64,000 bases of DNA, taken from the NCBI RefSeq assembly GCF_002252675.1, contig NZ_NQKY01000011.1, forward strand, positions 1-64,000, in the 5' to 3' direction. This DNA comes from Synechococcus sp. BO 8801. GTDB lineage: Bacteria; Cyanobacteriota; Cyanobacteriia; PCC-6307; Cyanobiaceae. Below the pieces are notes generated by a model. It saw nothing but the letters and a program-made list of their open reading frames with translations. It did no database searches and was not told the DNA's origin. Within the stretch, counting starts at the first letter, position 1. Each line of letters begins with the position of its first letter. The translations under genes and the position numbers were made by a program. Shown here piece after piece: positions 27,112 to 36,369 of the stretch.

Positions 27112-28032
27112 ATGGACGGCGAGGCGTTGCAGGGGCCGGACAGCAACGGGAACCGGAACGGGTCGGTCCGCCCTTCGGTGACCCGGGGCGCGGCCCTGCT
27201 GGTGGCAGCCTTCCTGGCCAACACGTTGCAGAGCGCGTTTGCGCGGGCGGTGGGCAGCGGCATGGATGCCCTGATGTTCACCTGGCTGACGTTCATTCTG
27301 GCGCTGCTCCTGCTGATTCCCCTGCTGGTCGTGCGCGGCGGCCGCGATCTGCCGACGCGTGTGTTCCCCCTTCACCTGCTGCGTGGCGGCATGGGCATGG
27401 GCGGTTTTCTGCTGTTCATGTCGGCGGCCCAGCTGGTGAATCTTGTCAATGCCAACGTGTTGCTGAACACGACGCCGATGTTCATCCCGTTGCTGGCCTG
27501 GCTGGTGCTCAGGCAGCGCATTCCTGCCAGCCTCTGGAAGGCCCTGGCGGTGGGATTTGCCGGGATGGTGATCGTCGTTCAGCCCAATGCCAGTCTCCTG
27601 GACAAACCCGGTGATCTGCTTGGCCTGGCGGCCGGATTTGTCTGCGCCATTGAGTTTCTGGCGGTGAAGGCCCTGGGCAGGAGCGAGTCGGCGTTGACGC
27701 AGCTCATCTACTTTCTGACCATCGGCGGTCTGGTCTCCAGCCTGATGATGGTGGGGCGATTCCACGCCATCACGCCGGATCAGTTCCTGTGGGTGCTGGC
27801 TTCGGCCCTCTGCCTGCTGAGCTTCCAGTTTCTGCTGATCCGCGCCTACAGCTATGCCGATCCCAGTGCGATCGGGGCGTTTCAGTATGCCTCCGTGGTC
27901 TTCGCCGGCCTGATCGGCTGGATCTGGTTCGGCCAGATCCCGAACGCCGGTGTGGTGGTGGGAACGGTGCTGATCTGTGTCGGTGGGGTGCTCAGCCTGG
28001 TGGGGCAGAACCCGCCCCCAACGGTCCCATGA
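27112..28032 (+). CDS. DMT-family (EamA) transporter
   Basis: 306 aa, ten predicted TM helices in two EamA repeats; the second contains LLSFQFLLIRAYSYADPSAIGAFQYASVVFAGLIGWIWFG cut by a short loop, typical for the family. Substrate unknown (metabolite/amino-acid exporters are common). The ATG encoding MDGEALQG was chosen; an in-frame GTG nine codons upstream is possible. Codon use is slightly less GC3-rich than the neighbours. The stop lies in the first unit of a 17-base tandem repeat. Confidence 0.88.
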   Translation: MDGEALQGPDSNGNRNGSVRPSVTRGAALLVAAFLANTLQSAFARAVGSGMDALMFTWLTFILALLLLIPLLVVRGGRDLPTRVFPLHLLRGGMGMGGFLLFMSAAQLVNLVNANVLLNTTPMFIPLLAWLVLRQRIPASLWKALAVGFAGMVIVVQPNASLLDKPGDLLGLAAGFVCAIEFLAVKALGRSESALTQLIYFLTIGGLVSSLMMVGRFHAITPDQFLWVLASALCLLSFQFLLIRAYSYADPSAIGAFQYASVVFAGLIGWIWFGQIPNAGVVVGTVLICVGGVLSLVGQNPPPTVP

Positions 28033-28077
28033 CTCTGGCTGCCCCATGACTCTGGCTGTCCAATGACACTGACCCTT
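28027..28077. repeat. 17-base tandem repeat at a gene junction
   Basis: Two nearly exact units (CCATGACTCTGGCTGYC) and a third diverged unit. Each contains ATGA. The first ATGA carries the stop of the DMT gene and the third carries the start of the VOC gene, so duplication of this unit moved the junction from overlapping to about 30 bases apart. Confidence 0.75.
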
Positions 28078-29043
28078 CCCCACATCGACAGCCTCGGTTT
28101 CACCACGGCCGATGCCGAGGCCAGCGCCGCCTTCTTCGAGACCTGCCTGGGCTTCCGGCGCCTGGGGGAGGCCGTGGTGCTGGAGGGCGGCCCCTACGCC
28201 CGGTTGGTGGGCCTGCCCGGAGCCCGCCTCCGGGTGCTGCGGCTGGCGATCGGCGCGGAGGTGCTGGAGCTCACCGAGGTGCTGGCGCCGGGGCCCGGTG
28301 CCCGTCCGGGGCGGCCGATCCCGGCCGGATCCCGCAGCAACGACCGCTGGTTCCAGCACGCCTGCCTGGTGGTCAACAGCATGGAGGCGGCCCTGGCGGC
28401 CCTGCAGCCGGCCTTCGCCGCCGGCCGGATCACGGCGATCTCCTCGGCGCCCCAGCGGCTGCCGGACTGGAATGCGGCCGCCGCCGGCATCGTCGCCTTC
28501 AAGTTCCGTGATCCGGACGGCCATCCCCTGGAGCTGCTGCAGTTCCCGCCGGACAAGGGGGAGGCCCGCTGGCATGGCGACGCCCCCGGGCCGGTGCTGG
28601 GCATCGACCACAGCGCCATCGGCATCGCCGACACGGTCGCCAGCGTCCGCTTCTACCGAGCCCTGCTGGGCCTGGCCGCCGGCGGCGACGGCGTCAACAG
28701 CGGCCCGGAGCAGGACGGCCTCGATGGCCTGGCGGGCACCCGGGTGCGCATCACCGGCCACCGCTGCCCCAGCGGCGCCGGTGTCGAGTGCCTCGACTAC
28801 CGCGAACCCAACGGTGGCAGGCCGATGCCCGCCGACCAGGGCCTCCAGGACCTGGCCCACTGGCAGCTGCGCCTGCGGGTGGCCGACCTGGAGACCGTCG
28901 CCGACCGGGCCGTGGCCCTGGGCGGGCGTCCGATCTCCCCAGGGATCATCACGCTGGGGGATCAGGCGGAGTGGTTCGGGGCTGGTCGGGCCCTGCAGCT
29001 GGCGGATCCGGATGGCCATCGCCTGCAGCTGCTGCAGAACTGA
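28063..29043 (+). CDS. VOC-family protein with two glyoxalase-type domains
   Basis: 326 aa. Two vicinal-oxygen-chelate domains: the first starts IDSLGFTTADAEASAAFFETCLGF and ends FKFRDPDGHPLELLQFP; the second starts LGIDHSAIGIADTVASVRFYRALLGL and ends LQLADPDGHRLQLLQ. Each DPDGH-x-L-(E/Q)-L block carries the usual metal-ligand region, with Glu in the first and Gln in the second domain, so metal binding may be altered in the second. Substrate unknown. The last 95 bases overlap the convergent glgX. Confidence 0.85.
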   Translation: MTLTLPHIDSLGFTTADAEASAAFFETCLGFRRLGEAVVLEGGPYARLVGLPGARLRVLRLAIGAEVLELTEVLAPGPGARPGRPIPAGSRSNDRWFQHACLVVNSMEAALAALQPAFAAGRITAISSAPQRLPDWNAAAAGIVAFKFRDPDGHPLELLQFPPDKGEARWHGDAPGPVLGIDHSAIGIADTVASVRFYRALLGLAAGGDGVNSGPEQDGLDGLAGTRVRITGHRCPSGAGVECLDYREPNGGRPMPADQGLQDLAHWQLRLRVADLETVADRAVALGGRPISPGIITLGDQAEWFGAGRALQLADPDGHRLQLLQN

Positions 29044-31111
29044 GACCCACCACCAGCACCACGATCGAGCGGGGGCCCAGGGTGTAGGTGTCCGCCTCCA
29101 GGGATGGCGCGCTGATCCAGGGCACGATGTCCTCCGGGCTGGGCCGGGAGGTGTCGATCCAGCGGCGCCAGCTCGGCTGGTCGCCCTCGGCGGCGGGCAG
29201 CCGGAAGCGCAGCGGCTCCCACCAGGCGTTGACCATGGCGTGCCAGCGGAAACGGTGGTCGACGCTGGTGATCGTCGTGGCGAAGGAGCGGGAGCTCTCG
29301 CTCCAGTCGGGCTGGTCGGGCTCGACGCCATGCCAGCGGACGTGATGGCGCCGCACCAGCTCGCCGAGGCTGAGGTTGCGGGCGTTGATCACCACGTCGC
29401 GGCGCTGGCGGTAGGCGAGCAGCTCCCGCACGAAGCGGTGCAGGTCGGCGTTGCGCCCCAGCAGCGACCAGTCGAGCCAGCTGATCGGGTTGTCCTGGGC
29501 GTAGGCGTTGTTGTTGCCCTGCTGGCTGCGGCCGAGCTCATCGCCCATGGCCAGCATCGGCGTGCCCACCGCCAGCAGCAGCATGGTCAGCAGGTTGCGG
29601 CTCTGGCGGGCGCGCAGGGCCAGGACCTCGGCGTCGCTGGTGTCCCCCTCGATGCCGCAGTTCCAGCTGGCGTTGTCGTCGCTGCCGTCGCGGTTGCCCT
29701 CGCCGTTGGCCCCGTTGTGCTTGGCGTTGTAGCTGACCAGGTCGGCCAGGGTGAAGCCGTCATGGCAGGTGATGAAGTTGACGCTCGCCTCGGCCTCCCG
29801 CTGCTTGTGGCCGTAGATGTCGGGGCTGCCCATCAGCCGCTGGCCGACGCTGGCCGCCAGGCCCCCGTCCCCCTTGATGAAGCGGCGCACATCGTCGCGG
29901 AAGCGGCCGTTCCACTCCTGCCAGTTGTCGCCGACGAAGCTGCCCACCTGATAAAGCCCGGCGGCATCCCAGGCCTCGGCGATCAGCTTGGTCCCGGCCA
30001 GCACCGGATCGGTGTCGATGTCCCAGAGGACCGGCGAGAGGGGGGTGGGTCGGCCGGTCTGGTCCCGGTCCAGCACCGAGGCCAGATCGAAGCGGAAGCC
30101 ATCGACATGCAGGTGCTGCACCCAGTGGCGCAGGCTTTCGCGGATCAGGCGCCGCACCACCGGGTGGTTGGCGTTGAAGGTGTTGCCGCAGCCGGTGACA
30201 TCGATGTAGGTGCCGTCCCCGTTCTGCAGGTAGTAGTCGCCGTCCGCCAGGCCCCGGAAGCAGAACGCCGGCCCTTCGGCGTCCCCTTCGGCGGTGTGGT
30301 TGAACACCACATCCAGGATCACCTCGATGCCGGCGCGGTGCAGCGCCTTGACCAGGTCGCGGAATTCGTCGATCACCGCCAGGGGATCGGTGCTGCAGGC
30401 GTAGCCCGGATGGGGCGCGAAGAAGGAGACCGGCTGGTAGCCCCAGTAATTGAGCAGGCCGGCGGGGGCCGCCAGGGGATCGAAGGCGAACACCGGCAGC
30501 AGTTCCACCGCCGTGATGCCCAGGTCCTGGAGGTAGGGGATCTTGCTGATCAGGCCCCGGTAGGTGCCCGCCTGCTCCGGCGGCAGGTCGGCGCTGGGGT
30601 GGGCGGTGAAGCCGCGCACGTGCAGCTCGTAGATCACCGTCTCGCGGGAGGGCCGGTGCAGGGGCCGATCCCCTTCCCAGTCGTAGGCGTGCGGGTCGGC
30701 CACGACGCTCTTCATGGCGGTGCCCCAGTCGCCGGAGCTGCTGCGGCCGGGGGCGCGGCCGTAGCCCGGCGGCATCGCCAGGGCCAGCCCATGGGGATCG
30801 AGCAGCAGGTTGGCCGGATCGAAGCGCAGCCCCAGCTGCGGCAGCCGGGGTCCCTCGACGCTCCAGCCGTAGGGCTGGCCCGGCCCGATCCCCTCCAGCC
30901 GGCAGTGCCAGTAGTCGCCGGTGCGGTGCCGGTCGGGATCGAGGCGGAGGCGCTGGCTGGGCACGGCATCGTCGACGCGCGCGAACAGGCACAGCTCCAC
31001 CGCCGTCGCCCGCCGGGCATAGAGGCTGAAGTTGACCCCGCCCTCGCTGACCGAGGCGCCCAGGGGGGCACTGCTGCCCGGGGACGGCAGGGCCGCCGTG
31101 CATGAGGTCAT
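28949..31111 (-). CDS. glgX: Glycogen debranching enzyme GlgX/isoamylase type
   Basis: 720 aa, GH13. N-terminal CBM48 (GGVNFSLYARRATAVELCLF), then the catalytic barrel: VIYELHVRGFT, DVVFNHTAEGD, nucleophile Asp in DGFRFDLASVL, acid/base Glu in KLIAEAWD, and TCHDGFTLADLV. Hydrolyses alpha-1,6 branches of glycogen trimmed by phosphorylase. The start is ATG giving MTSCTAALPSPGSSAPLG. The last about 31 residues (after VVLVVGLSS) are Pro/Asp/Gly low-complexity sequence that is simply the antisense of the VOC gene, so the original stop has probably been lost. Confidence 0.95.
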   Translation of the reverse strand: MTSCTAALPSPGSSAPLGASVSEGGVNFSLYARRATAVELCLFARVDDAVPSQRLRLDPDRHRTGDYWHCRLEGIGPGQPYGWSVEGPRLPQLGLRFDPANLLLDPHGLALAMPPGYGRAPGRSSSGDWGTAMKSVVADPHAYDWEGDRPLHRPSRETVIYELHVRGFTAHPSADLPPEQAGTYRGLISKIPYLQDLGITAVELLPVFAFDPLAAPAGLLNYWGYQPVSFFAPHPGYACSTDPLAVIDEFRDLVKALHRAGIEVILDVVFNHTAEGDAEGPAFCFRGLADGDYYLQNGDGTYIDVTGCGNTFNANHPVVRRLIRESLRHWVQHLHVDGFRFDLASVLDRDQTGRPTPLSPVLWDIDTDPVLAGTKLIAEAWDAAGLYQVGSFVGDNWQEWNGRFRDDVRRFIKGDGGLAASVGQRLMGSPDIYGHKQREAEASVNFITCHDGFTLADLVSYNAKHNGANGEGNRDGSDDNASWNCGIEGDTSDAEVLALRARQSRNLLTMLLLAVGTPMLAMGDELGRSQQGNNNAYAQDNPISWLDWSLLGRNADLHRFVRELLAYRQRRDVVINARNLSLGELVRRHHVRWHGVEPDQPDWSESSRSFATTITSVDHRFRWHAMVNAWWEPLRFRLPAAEGDQPSWRRWIDTSRPSPEDIVPWISAPSLEADTYTLGPRSIVVLVVGLSSAAAAGDGHPDPPAAGPDQPRTTPPDPPA

Positions 31112-31254
31112 GGCGTCGGCAGGGGTGGAGGGGACAGGGGGCCCGCCCACCGCATGATGGCCAGGACCCCCGGTTTCGCCCGGCCCCGCCGCGGCGCCGT
31201 CCGTCGACCCTGCTTACGGTGAGCCGGCAAGCCCTCCAGCTGGTGCGCCCGCCG

Positions 31255-31749
31255 ATGGATCTCGAGATCGTCACCCTGCTCGTGCCCACCGGCCCTTCGC
31301 TGGCGGCCGGCGCCGCGCTGCTGGTGCTGCGGCTGTTCGTGGGGGTGGCCTTCATCCGCCACGGCTGGCCGAAGCTGCGCAACCTGCGCACCTGGTCCAC
31401 GGCGATGAAGACGCCGGAATGGCTCTGCTTCCTCTCGGCGGCCTCGATGTGGGGCGCCGGGATCGCCCTGATCCCTGGCCTGCTCACCCCCCTGGCGGCC
31501 CTGGCGATCCTGGTGTCGATGGCCTACGCCATGGTGCTGGAGCTGGTCTCCGGGTTCCCGTTCATCGCCCCGGATCCCTATCAGATTCCCGAGGGTGACT
31601 ACGCCGGACCGATGGGTGTGGGCGAGCCGCCCAGCTGGGAGAAGGCGGCCATGTATGTGGTGATGTGCCTGGTGCTGATCACCTCCGGCGGCGGCCTCCT
31701 CTCCCTCGACAACCTGCTGATCGCCGACCTGCTGGGCGCGATTCTCTGA
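31255..31749 (+). CDS. DoxX-family membrane protein
   Basis: 164 aa, four TM helices. LVLRLFVGVAFIRHGWPKLRN is the typical DoxX first helix, followed by WGAGIALIPGLLTPLAALAILVSMAYAM. Loop ISGFPFIAPDPYQIPEGDYAGP-like sequence is found in cyanobacterial members. The ATG (MDLEIVTLL) is preferred; an in-frame GTG 12 codons upstream is an alternative. DoxX proteins are linked to membrane redox/sulfur metabolism in some bacteria, but no specific role can be assigned. Converges on the UPF0114 gene with a four-base gap. Confidence 0.85.
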   Translation: MDLEIVTLLVPTGPSLAAGAALLVLRLFVGVAFIRHGWPKLRNLRTWSTAMKTPEWLCFLSAASMWGAGIALIPGLLTPLAALAILVSMAYAMVLELVSGFPFIAPDPYQIPEGDYAGPMGVGEPPSWEKAAMYVVMCLVLITSGGGLLSLDNLLIADLLGAIL

Positions 31750-31753
31750 GGGA

Positions 31754-32278
31754 TCACTCGCGCTCAGGCGCTGCCGCGGGGTGATGGTCCTCCCGCTCGC
31801 CGCCCCAGTACTTGAAGGCCAGCAGGGCCAGGGTCACCACGGCCATGCCGGCGCCGGCCAGGAAGATGTCAGAGCCGGCGACGGAGTGGGCAAGGTCCTC
31901 GGCGTCGAAGCTGTTGAGCAGCTCGAGGAAGGAGATCGCCATCGCCAGGATGATGAAGTTGGCGAACATGCCCTTCACTTCGTGGAAGTTCCGGAAGCTG
32001 AGGGTCTTCGGCAGTTTCAGCTCGCTGATGAACAGCGAGTACATGCCGATCGCCAGGGCCAGACAGCCCGTTCCCACCAGCAGCAGGTCGATCCCTTCGA
32101 GGATGTCCATCTCGAAGCGGTTGAGGTCCACCAGGTCGGTGATGCTGACCAGGGCCAGCCGCAACTGCTCCAGGATCAGCCGGCTGCCGCGGATGAACAG
32201 GGCCAGGCAGCTGGCCAGCAGCGCCAGGATCGGCACCAGGGTGAGGTAGCGGGCGCGGACGAGCAGGCGGCGCAGCAT
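31754..32278 (-). CDS. YqhA family (UPF0114) membrane protein
   Basis: 174 aa with four predicted TM helices. RARYLTLVPILALLASCLALFIRGS, then IDLLLVGTGCLALAIGMYSLFISELKLP, NFHEVKGMFANFIILAMAISFLE, and LAGAGMAVVTLALLAFKYWG correspond to the UPF0114 layout. Function of the family unknown. C terminus charged (GGEREDHHP). The start is ATG MLRRLLVRARY. It follows the ABC ATPase gene on the same strand by 23 bases. Confidence 0.85.
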   Translation of the reverse strand: MLRRLLVRARYLTLVPILALLASCLALFIRGSRLILEQLRLALVSITDLVDLNRFEMDILEGIDLLLVGTGCLALAIGMYSLFISELKLPKTLSFRNFHEVKGMFANFIILAMAISFLELLNSFDAEDLAHSVAGSDIFLAGAGMAVVTLALLAFKYWGGEREDHHPAAAPERE

Positions 32279-32301
32279 GGCGGGCAGGAGTGGAAGGGGT
32301 G

Positions 32302-33912
32302 TCAGGGCAGGGGCGGCAGGCGCGGACAGGCCTCCACCAGGGTGCGGGTGATGGCGGCCTGGGGATGGGCCAGCAGCTCGGCCCCGGCCCCCTGCTCGAC
32401 GACGCGGCCGCCGTCGAGCACAAGGACGCGGTGGCAGAAGCCGCCGGCCACCGAAAGGTCGTGGGTGATGAACAGCATGCCCAGGCCGAGCTGGCCCTGC
32501 AGGCGGCGCAGCAGGGCCAGCACGTCGGCCTGGACCTCGGCGTCGAGCATGCTGACGCTCTCGTCGCAGAGCAGCACCTGGGGGCCGAGGATCAGGGCGC
32601 GGGCGATGGCCACCCGCTGCTGCTGGCCGCCTGAGAGCTGGCGGGGCAGGCGGTTTTCGAAGGATTCGGGCGGATTCAGCCCCACCAGGGCCAGCTGCTC
32701 CCTGGCGCGGCGGCGGGCCTCCTGCCGGCCGGCCAGCCCATGGATCAGCAGGGGATCGGCCACCGCCTCCCCCACGGTCATCTGGGGGTTGAGGCAGGCC
32801 AGGGGATCCTGGAAGACCATCTGCAGCCGGCGCCGGGCCCGCCGCAGGGGCCGTCCCCCCAGGCGCCGCAGGTCGACCCCCTGGAGCCGCACCGCCCCGC
32901 CCCGCACCGGCGCCAGCCCCATCAGGGCGCGGCAGAGGCTGCTCTTGCCGCAGCCCGACGCCCCGACCACGCCGATGGTTTCCCCCTCGTGCAGGGTCAG
33001 GCTCACCCCGTCGACCGCCTTGATCCAGCGCGGCTGCCAGGGCAGGGAGGGCAGCGGGTGCCAGCTGCGCAGTTCCTCCACCTCCAGCAGCACCGGTGCG
33101 GCGGCGGGGGCCTCGCTGCGCCCGCCCTCCCGCTCCCGGGCGGCGCCCACCAGCCGCTGGGCCAGGGGCGAGGCCGGGGCCGTGAGCAGCCGGTGGCTGG
33201 GGGCCTCCTCCACCAGCCGGCCCTGATCGAGCACGGCGATGCGGTCGCACCAGCGGCCGGCCATGGCCAGGTCGTGGCTGATCAGCAGCAGGGCACTGCC
33301 GGTTTCGGTGCAGAGCTCGCTCAGCTGGGCCATCACCTGTCCGGCCACGGCCACATCCAGGCTGGTGGTGGGTTCGTCGGCGATCACCAGGGGCGGCTGC
33401 AGGGCCAGGGCCAGGGCGATGGCCAGGCGCTGGCGCATGCCGCCGCTGAACTCATGGGGGAAGCTGCCGTAGCGCTCCGGGGCGATCCCCACCCGGGCCA
33501 GCAGCTCGCGGGCCCGCTCCCGCCCCCCGCCGCGGTGGGCGGCCAGGGTGTCGCGCAGGTGCTCGCCGATGGTGAGCAGGGGGTTGAGCCGGGTCATCGG
33601 GTCCTGGAACACCAGGCCCACCGCCTCGCCCCGCAGCCGCCTGAGGGCGCCGCGCCTGAGCCGCCGGGGGTCCTGGCCCGCCAGCAGCAGCTCGCCGTCG
33701 CAGCTGCTTCCCGGGGGCAGCAACTGCAGCACGGCCCGGGCCACGGTGCTCTTGCCACAGCCCGAGGGGCCCACCAGGGCCAGCCGTTCCCCGGCGCTGA
33801 GGGTCAGATCGAGCCCATCGAGGGTGGGCCGCTCACTGCCCGGGTAGCGCACCTGCAGACCACCGATCCGCAGCACCGGGGCCGCAGGCTGGGACGGGGC
33901 GGGCAGGGCCAT
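32302..33912 (-). CDS. Fused dipeptide/oligopeptide-type ABC ATPase (two domains)
   Basis: 536 aa with two complete ABC domains in one chain, equivalent to DppD-DppF. Domain 1: Walker A GPSGCGKST, signature FSGGMRQRLAIALAL, Walker B LVIADEPTTSLDV. Domain 2: Walker A GASGCGKSS, signature LSGGQQQRVAIARAL, Walker B VLLCDESVSMLDAEV. Both catalytic Glu residues are present, though the second reads DES-VSMLD instead of DEPTSALD. No permease or binding protein is adjacent, so it must work with subunits encoded elsewhere. ATG (MALPAPSQ) chosen; a GTG three codons upstream is possible. It diverges from the rsh gene. Confidence 0.92.
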   Translation of the reverse strand: MALPAPSQPAAPVLRIGGLQVRYPGSERPTLDGLDLTLSAGERLALVGPSGCGKSTVARAVLQLLPPGSSCDGELLLAGQDPRRLRRGALRRLRGEAVGLVFQDPMTRLNPLLTIGEHLRDTLAAHRGGGRERARELLARVGIAPERYGSFPHEFSGGMRQRLAIALALALQPPLVIADEPTTSLDVAVAGQVMAQLSELCTETGSALLLISHDLAMAGRWCDRIAVLDQGRLVEEAPSHRLLTAPASPLAQRLVGAAREREGGRSEAPAAAPVLLEVEELRSWHPLPSLPWQPRWIKAVDGVSLTLHEGETIGVVGASGCGKSSLCRALMGLAPVRGGAVRLQGVDLRRLGGRPLRRARRRLQMVFQDPLACLNPQMTVGEAVADPLLIHGLAGRQEARRRAREQLALVGLNPPESFENRLPRQLSGGQQQRVAIARALILGPQVLLCDESVSMLDAEVQADVLALLRRLQGQLGLGMLFITHDLSVAGGFCHRVLVLDGGRVVEQGAGAELLAHPQAAITRTLVEACPRLPPLP

Positions 33913-34009
33913 GGACGACACCGGCGGCGCCCAGTCTGGATGGCCGAATGCGCAAATCCCCTGGTTCGTGACGATTGCCCCATACCATGGGTGGACCCTG
34001 AAGGGTGTG

Positions 34010-36340
34010 ATGCTGAGGGTGGCGCCGGATCAAGGTTCCTCTCCGCTGGCTTACGCCTCGGCCGTAACTCCTGGTGCAGAGGGGATCCAGGAGGTGCAAG
34101 CCACCGCCGCCCCCGAGCGCGACTACGGCGTCCCCCTGCCGGCCTGGCTGCGCCAGAGCCTTCAGCAGTTCCCGCCCGCCGGCGAGGAGGCGCGCCCCGT
34201 CGACCCGGAGGCCCTGGTGGCCACGGCCTTCGACTTCGCCTACCAGCTCCACGACGGCCAGTTCCGGGCCAGCGGCGAGCCCTACATCGTCCATCCGATC
34301 GCCGTCGCCGGCCTGCTGCGCGACATCGGCGCCAGCGCGGCGGTGATCGCCGCCGGCTTCCTGCACGACGTGGTGGAGGACACCCAGGTCACCCCTGAGG
34401 AGATCGAAGCCCGGTTCGGTGAGGAGGTGCGCGCCCTGGTGGAGGGGGTCACCAAGCTGGGCGGCATCCATTTCACCAACCGCACCGAGGCCCAGGCGGA
34501 GAACCTGCGCCGCATGTTCCTGGCCATGGCCAGCGACATCCGGGTGGTGCTGGTCAAGCTGGCCGACCGGCTGCACAACATGCGCACCCTCGGCGCCCTC
34601 AAGCCCGAGAAGCAGCAGCGCATCGCCCGGGAGACCCGCGACATCTACGCCCCCCTGGCCAACCGCCTCGGCATCGGCCGCTTCAAGTGGGAGCTGGAGG
34701 ACCTGGCCTTCAAGGTGCTGGAGCCCGAGTCCTACCGCGATGTGCAGCAGCAGGTCGCCACCAAGCGGAGCGAACGGGAGGAGCGGCTGGGGACCACGGT
34801 GCAGCTGCTGCGCGACCGGCTGGTGGCGGCGGGGCTGCAGGAGTGCGAGGTGAGCGGCCGGCCCAAGCACCTCTACGGCATCTGGAGCAAGATGCAGCGC
34901 CAGCAGAAGGCCTTCCACGAGATCTACGACGTGGCGGCCCTGCGGATCCTCTGCCCGAGCGTGGAGAGCTGTTACCGGGCCCTGGCGGTGGTGCACGACA
35001 TCTTCCGGCCGATCCCCGGTCGCTTCAAGGACTACATCGGCCTGCCCAAGCCCAACGGCTACCAGTCGCTGCACACGGCGGTGATCGGCCGGCACCGGCC
35101 GATCGAGGTCCAGATCCGCACCACCGACATGCACCAGGTGGCGGAATACGGCATCGCCGCCCACTGGAAGTACAAGGAGGGGGGCTCGCCGGCCGCCGGC
35201 GACACGGAGCGCTTCAACTGGCTGCGGCAGCTGGTCGACTGGCAGAAGGACGACGGCGGCGAGGACAGCAGCGACTTCCTGGCCTCGATCAAGGAGGACC
35301 TCTTCGACGAGGAGGTGTTCGTGTTCACCCCCAAGGGGGATGTGGTGGGGCTGCGCAAGGGCTCCACCGCCGTCGACTTCGCCTTCCGCATCCACTCGGA
35401 GGTGGGCAACCACTGCCAGGGCGTGCGCATCAACGACCGTCTCTGTCCCCTGGCCACGCCGTTGCAGAACGGCGACTTCGTGCAGGTGATCACCGCCAAG
35501 AACGCCCACCCGAGCCTCGACTGGCTCAACTTCGTGGCCACCCCCACGGCCCGCAACCGCATCCGGGGCTGGTACAAGCGCAGCCACCGCGACGACAACA
35601 TCCAGCGCGGCACGGAGATGCTGGAACGGGAGCTGGGCCGTGACGGCTTCGACGCCCTGCTCAATGGGGAGGCGATCGCCCGGGTGGCGAAGCGCTGCAA
35701 CCTGGTGGGCACCGAGGACCTGCTGGCGGCCCTGGGGTTCGGCGGCGTCACCCTGCAGCAGGTGCTCAACCGCCTGCGGGAGGAGGTGCGCCTCAGCACC
35801 GCCGCCGCCGCCCCCACCCCCACCAACGAGGAGGTGGCCGCCGGGGTGGCCGCAGCCCAGCCGCGCCACGCCCCCCACGGGCACCCGTCGAACAGCCCGA
35901 TTCTGGGCCTTGAAGGACTCGAGTACCGCCTGGGCGGCTGCTGCAGCCCCCTGCCCGGGGAGGGGATCGTGGGCACCGTGGCCCTGGGCAACCACGGCAT
36001 CACCATCCACCGCCAGGACTGCGCCAACGTGCCCCAGGTGCCGGTGGAGCGGCGCCTGCCGGTGCGCTGGAACCCGCTCGGCGAGGCCCAGCAGCGGCGC
36101 TACCCGGTGCGGCTGCGCATCGAGGTGCTCGACCGGGTGGGGGTGCTGAAGGACATCCTGATGCGCCTCTCCGACCACCGCATCAACGTCAGCGATGCCC
36201 GGGTGCGCACCAGCGCCGGCAAGCCGGCCCCCATCGACCTGCGGGTCGAGCTGCTCAGCGCCGCCCAGCTGCGCACCACCATGGACCAGATCCGCTCGAT
36301 GGCCGACGTGCTCGACCTCTGCCGCACCGGCATCGGCTGA
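34010..36340 (+). CDS. Bifunctional (p)ppGpp synthetase/hydrolase (RSH)
   Basis: 776 aa Rel/SpoT homologue controlling the stringent response. N-terminal hydrolase domain with YIVHPIAVAGLL and the HD pair in AAGFLHDVVEDT; LVEGVTKLGG and VKLADRLHNMRTL follow. Synthetase domain with GLPKPNGYQSLHTAVIG and RTTDMHQVAEYGIAAHWKYK; TGS domain (EEVFVFTPKGDVVGLRKGS), helical/zinc-finger-type region ending GGCCSPLPGEGIVG, and a C-terminal ACT domain. Both active sites look intact, so both synthesis and breakdown are expected. The start is uncertain: ATG at MLRVAPDQ chosen; the frame is open 33 codons further upstream with non-conserved sequence. Confidence 0.95.
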   Translation: MLRVAPDQGSSPLAYASAVTPGAEGIQEVQATAAPERDYGVPLPAWLRQSLQQFPPAGEEARPVDPEALVATAFDFAYQLHDGQFRASGEPYIVHPIAVAGLLRDIGASAAVIAAGFLHDVVEDTQVTPEEIEARFGEEVRALVEGVTKLGGIHFTNRTEAQAENLRRMFLAMASDIRVVLVKLADRLHNMRTLGALKPEKQQRIARETRDIYAPLANRLGIGRFKWELEDLAFKVLEPESYRDVQQQVATKRSEREERLGTTVQLLRDRLVAAGLQECEVSGRPKHLYGIWSKMQRQQKAFHEIYDVAALRILCPSVESCYRALAVVHDIFRPIPGRFKDYIGLPKPNGYQSLHTAVIGRHRPIEVQIRTTDMHQVAEYGIAAHWKYKEGGSPAAGDTERFNWLRQLVDWQKDDGGEDSSDFLASIKEDLFDEEVFVFTPKGDVVGLRKGSTAVDFAFRIHSEVGNHCQGVRINDRLCPLATPLQNGDFVQVITAKNAHPSLDWLNFVATPTARNRIRGWYKRSHRDDNIQRGTEMLERELGRDGFDALLNGEAIARVAKRCNLVGTEDLLAALGFGGVTLQQVLNRLREEVRLSTAAAAPTPTNEEVAAGVAAAQPRHAPHGHPSNSPILGLEGLEYRLGGCCSPLPGEGIVGTVALGNHGITIHRQDCANVPQVPVERRLPVRWNPLGEAQQRRYPVRLRIEVLDRVGVLKDILMRLSDHRINVSDARVRTSAGKPAPIDLRVELLSAAQLRTTMDQIRSMADVLDLCRTGIG

Positions 36341-36341
36341 A

Positions 36342-36369
36342 CCACCGGGAGCCCAGCCGGGCTAGGTGG
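36342..36369. terminator. Imperfect hairpin between convergent genes
   Basis: CCACC-GGG-AGCCC-AGCC-GGGCT-A-GGTGG: two five-pair helices separated by a small internal loop, immediately after the rsh stop and covering the stop of the convergent small membrane-protein gene. No U tract; possible bidirectional terminator. Confidence 0.35.
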
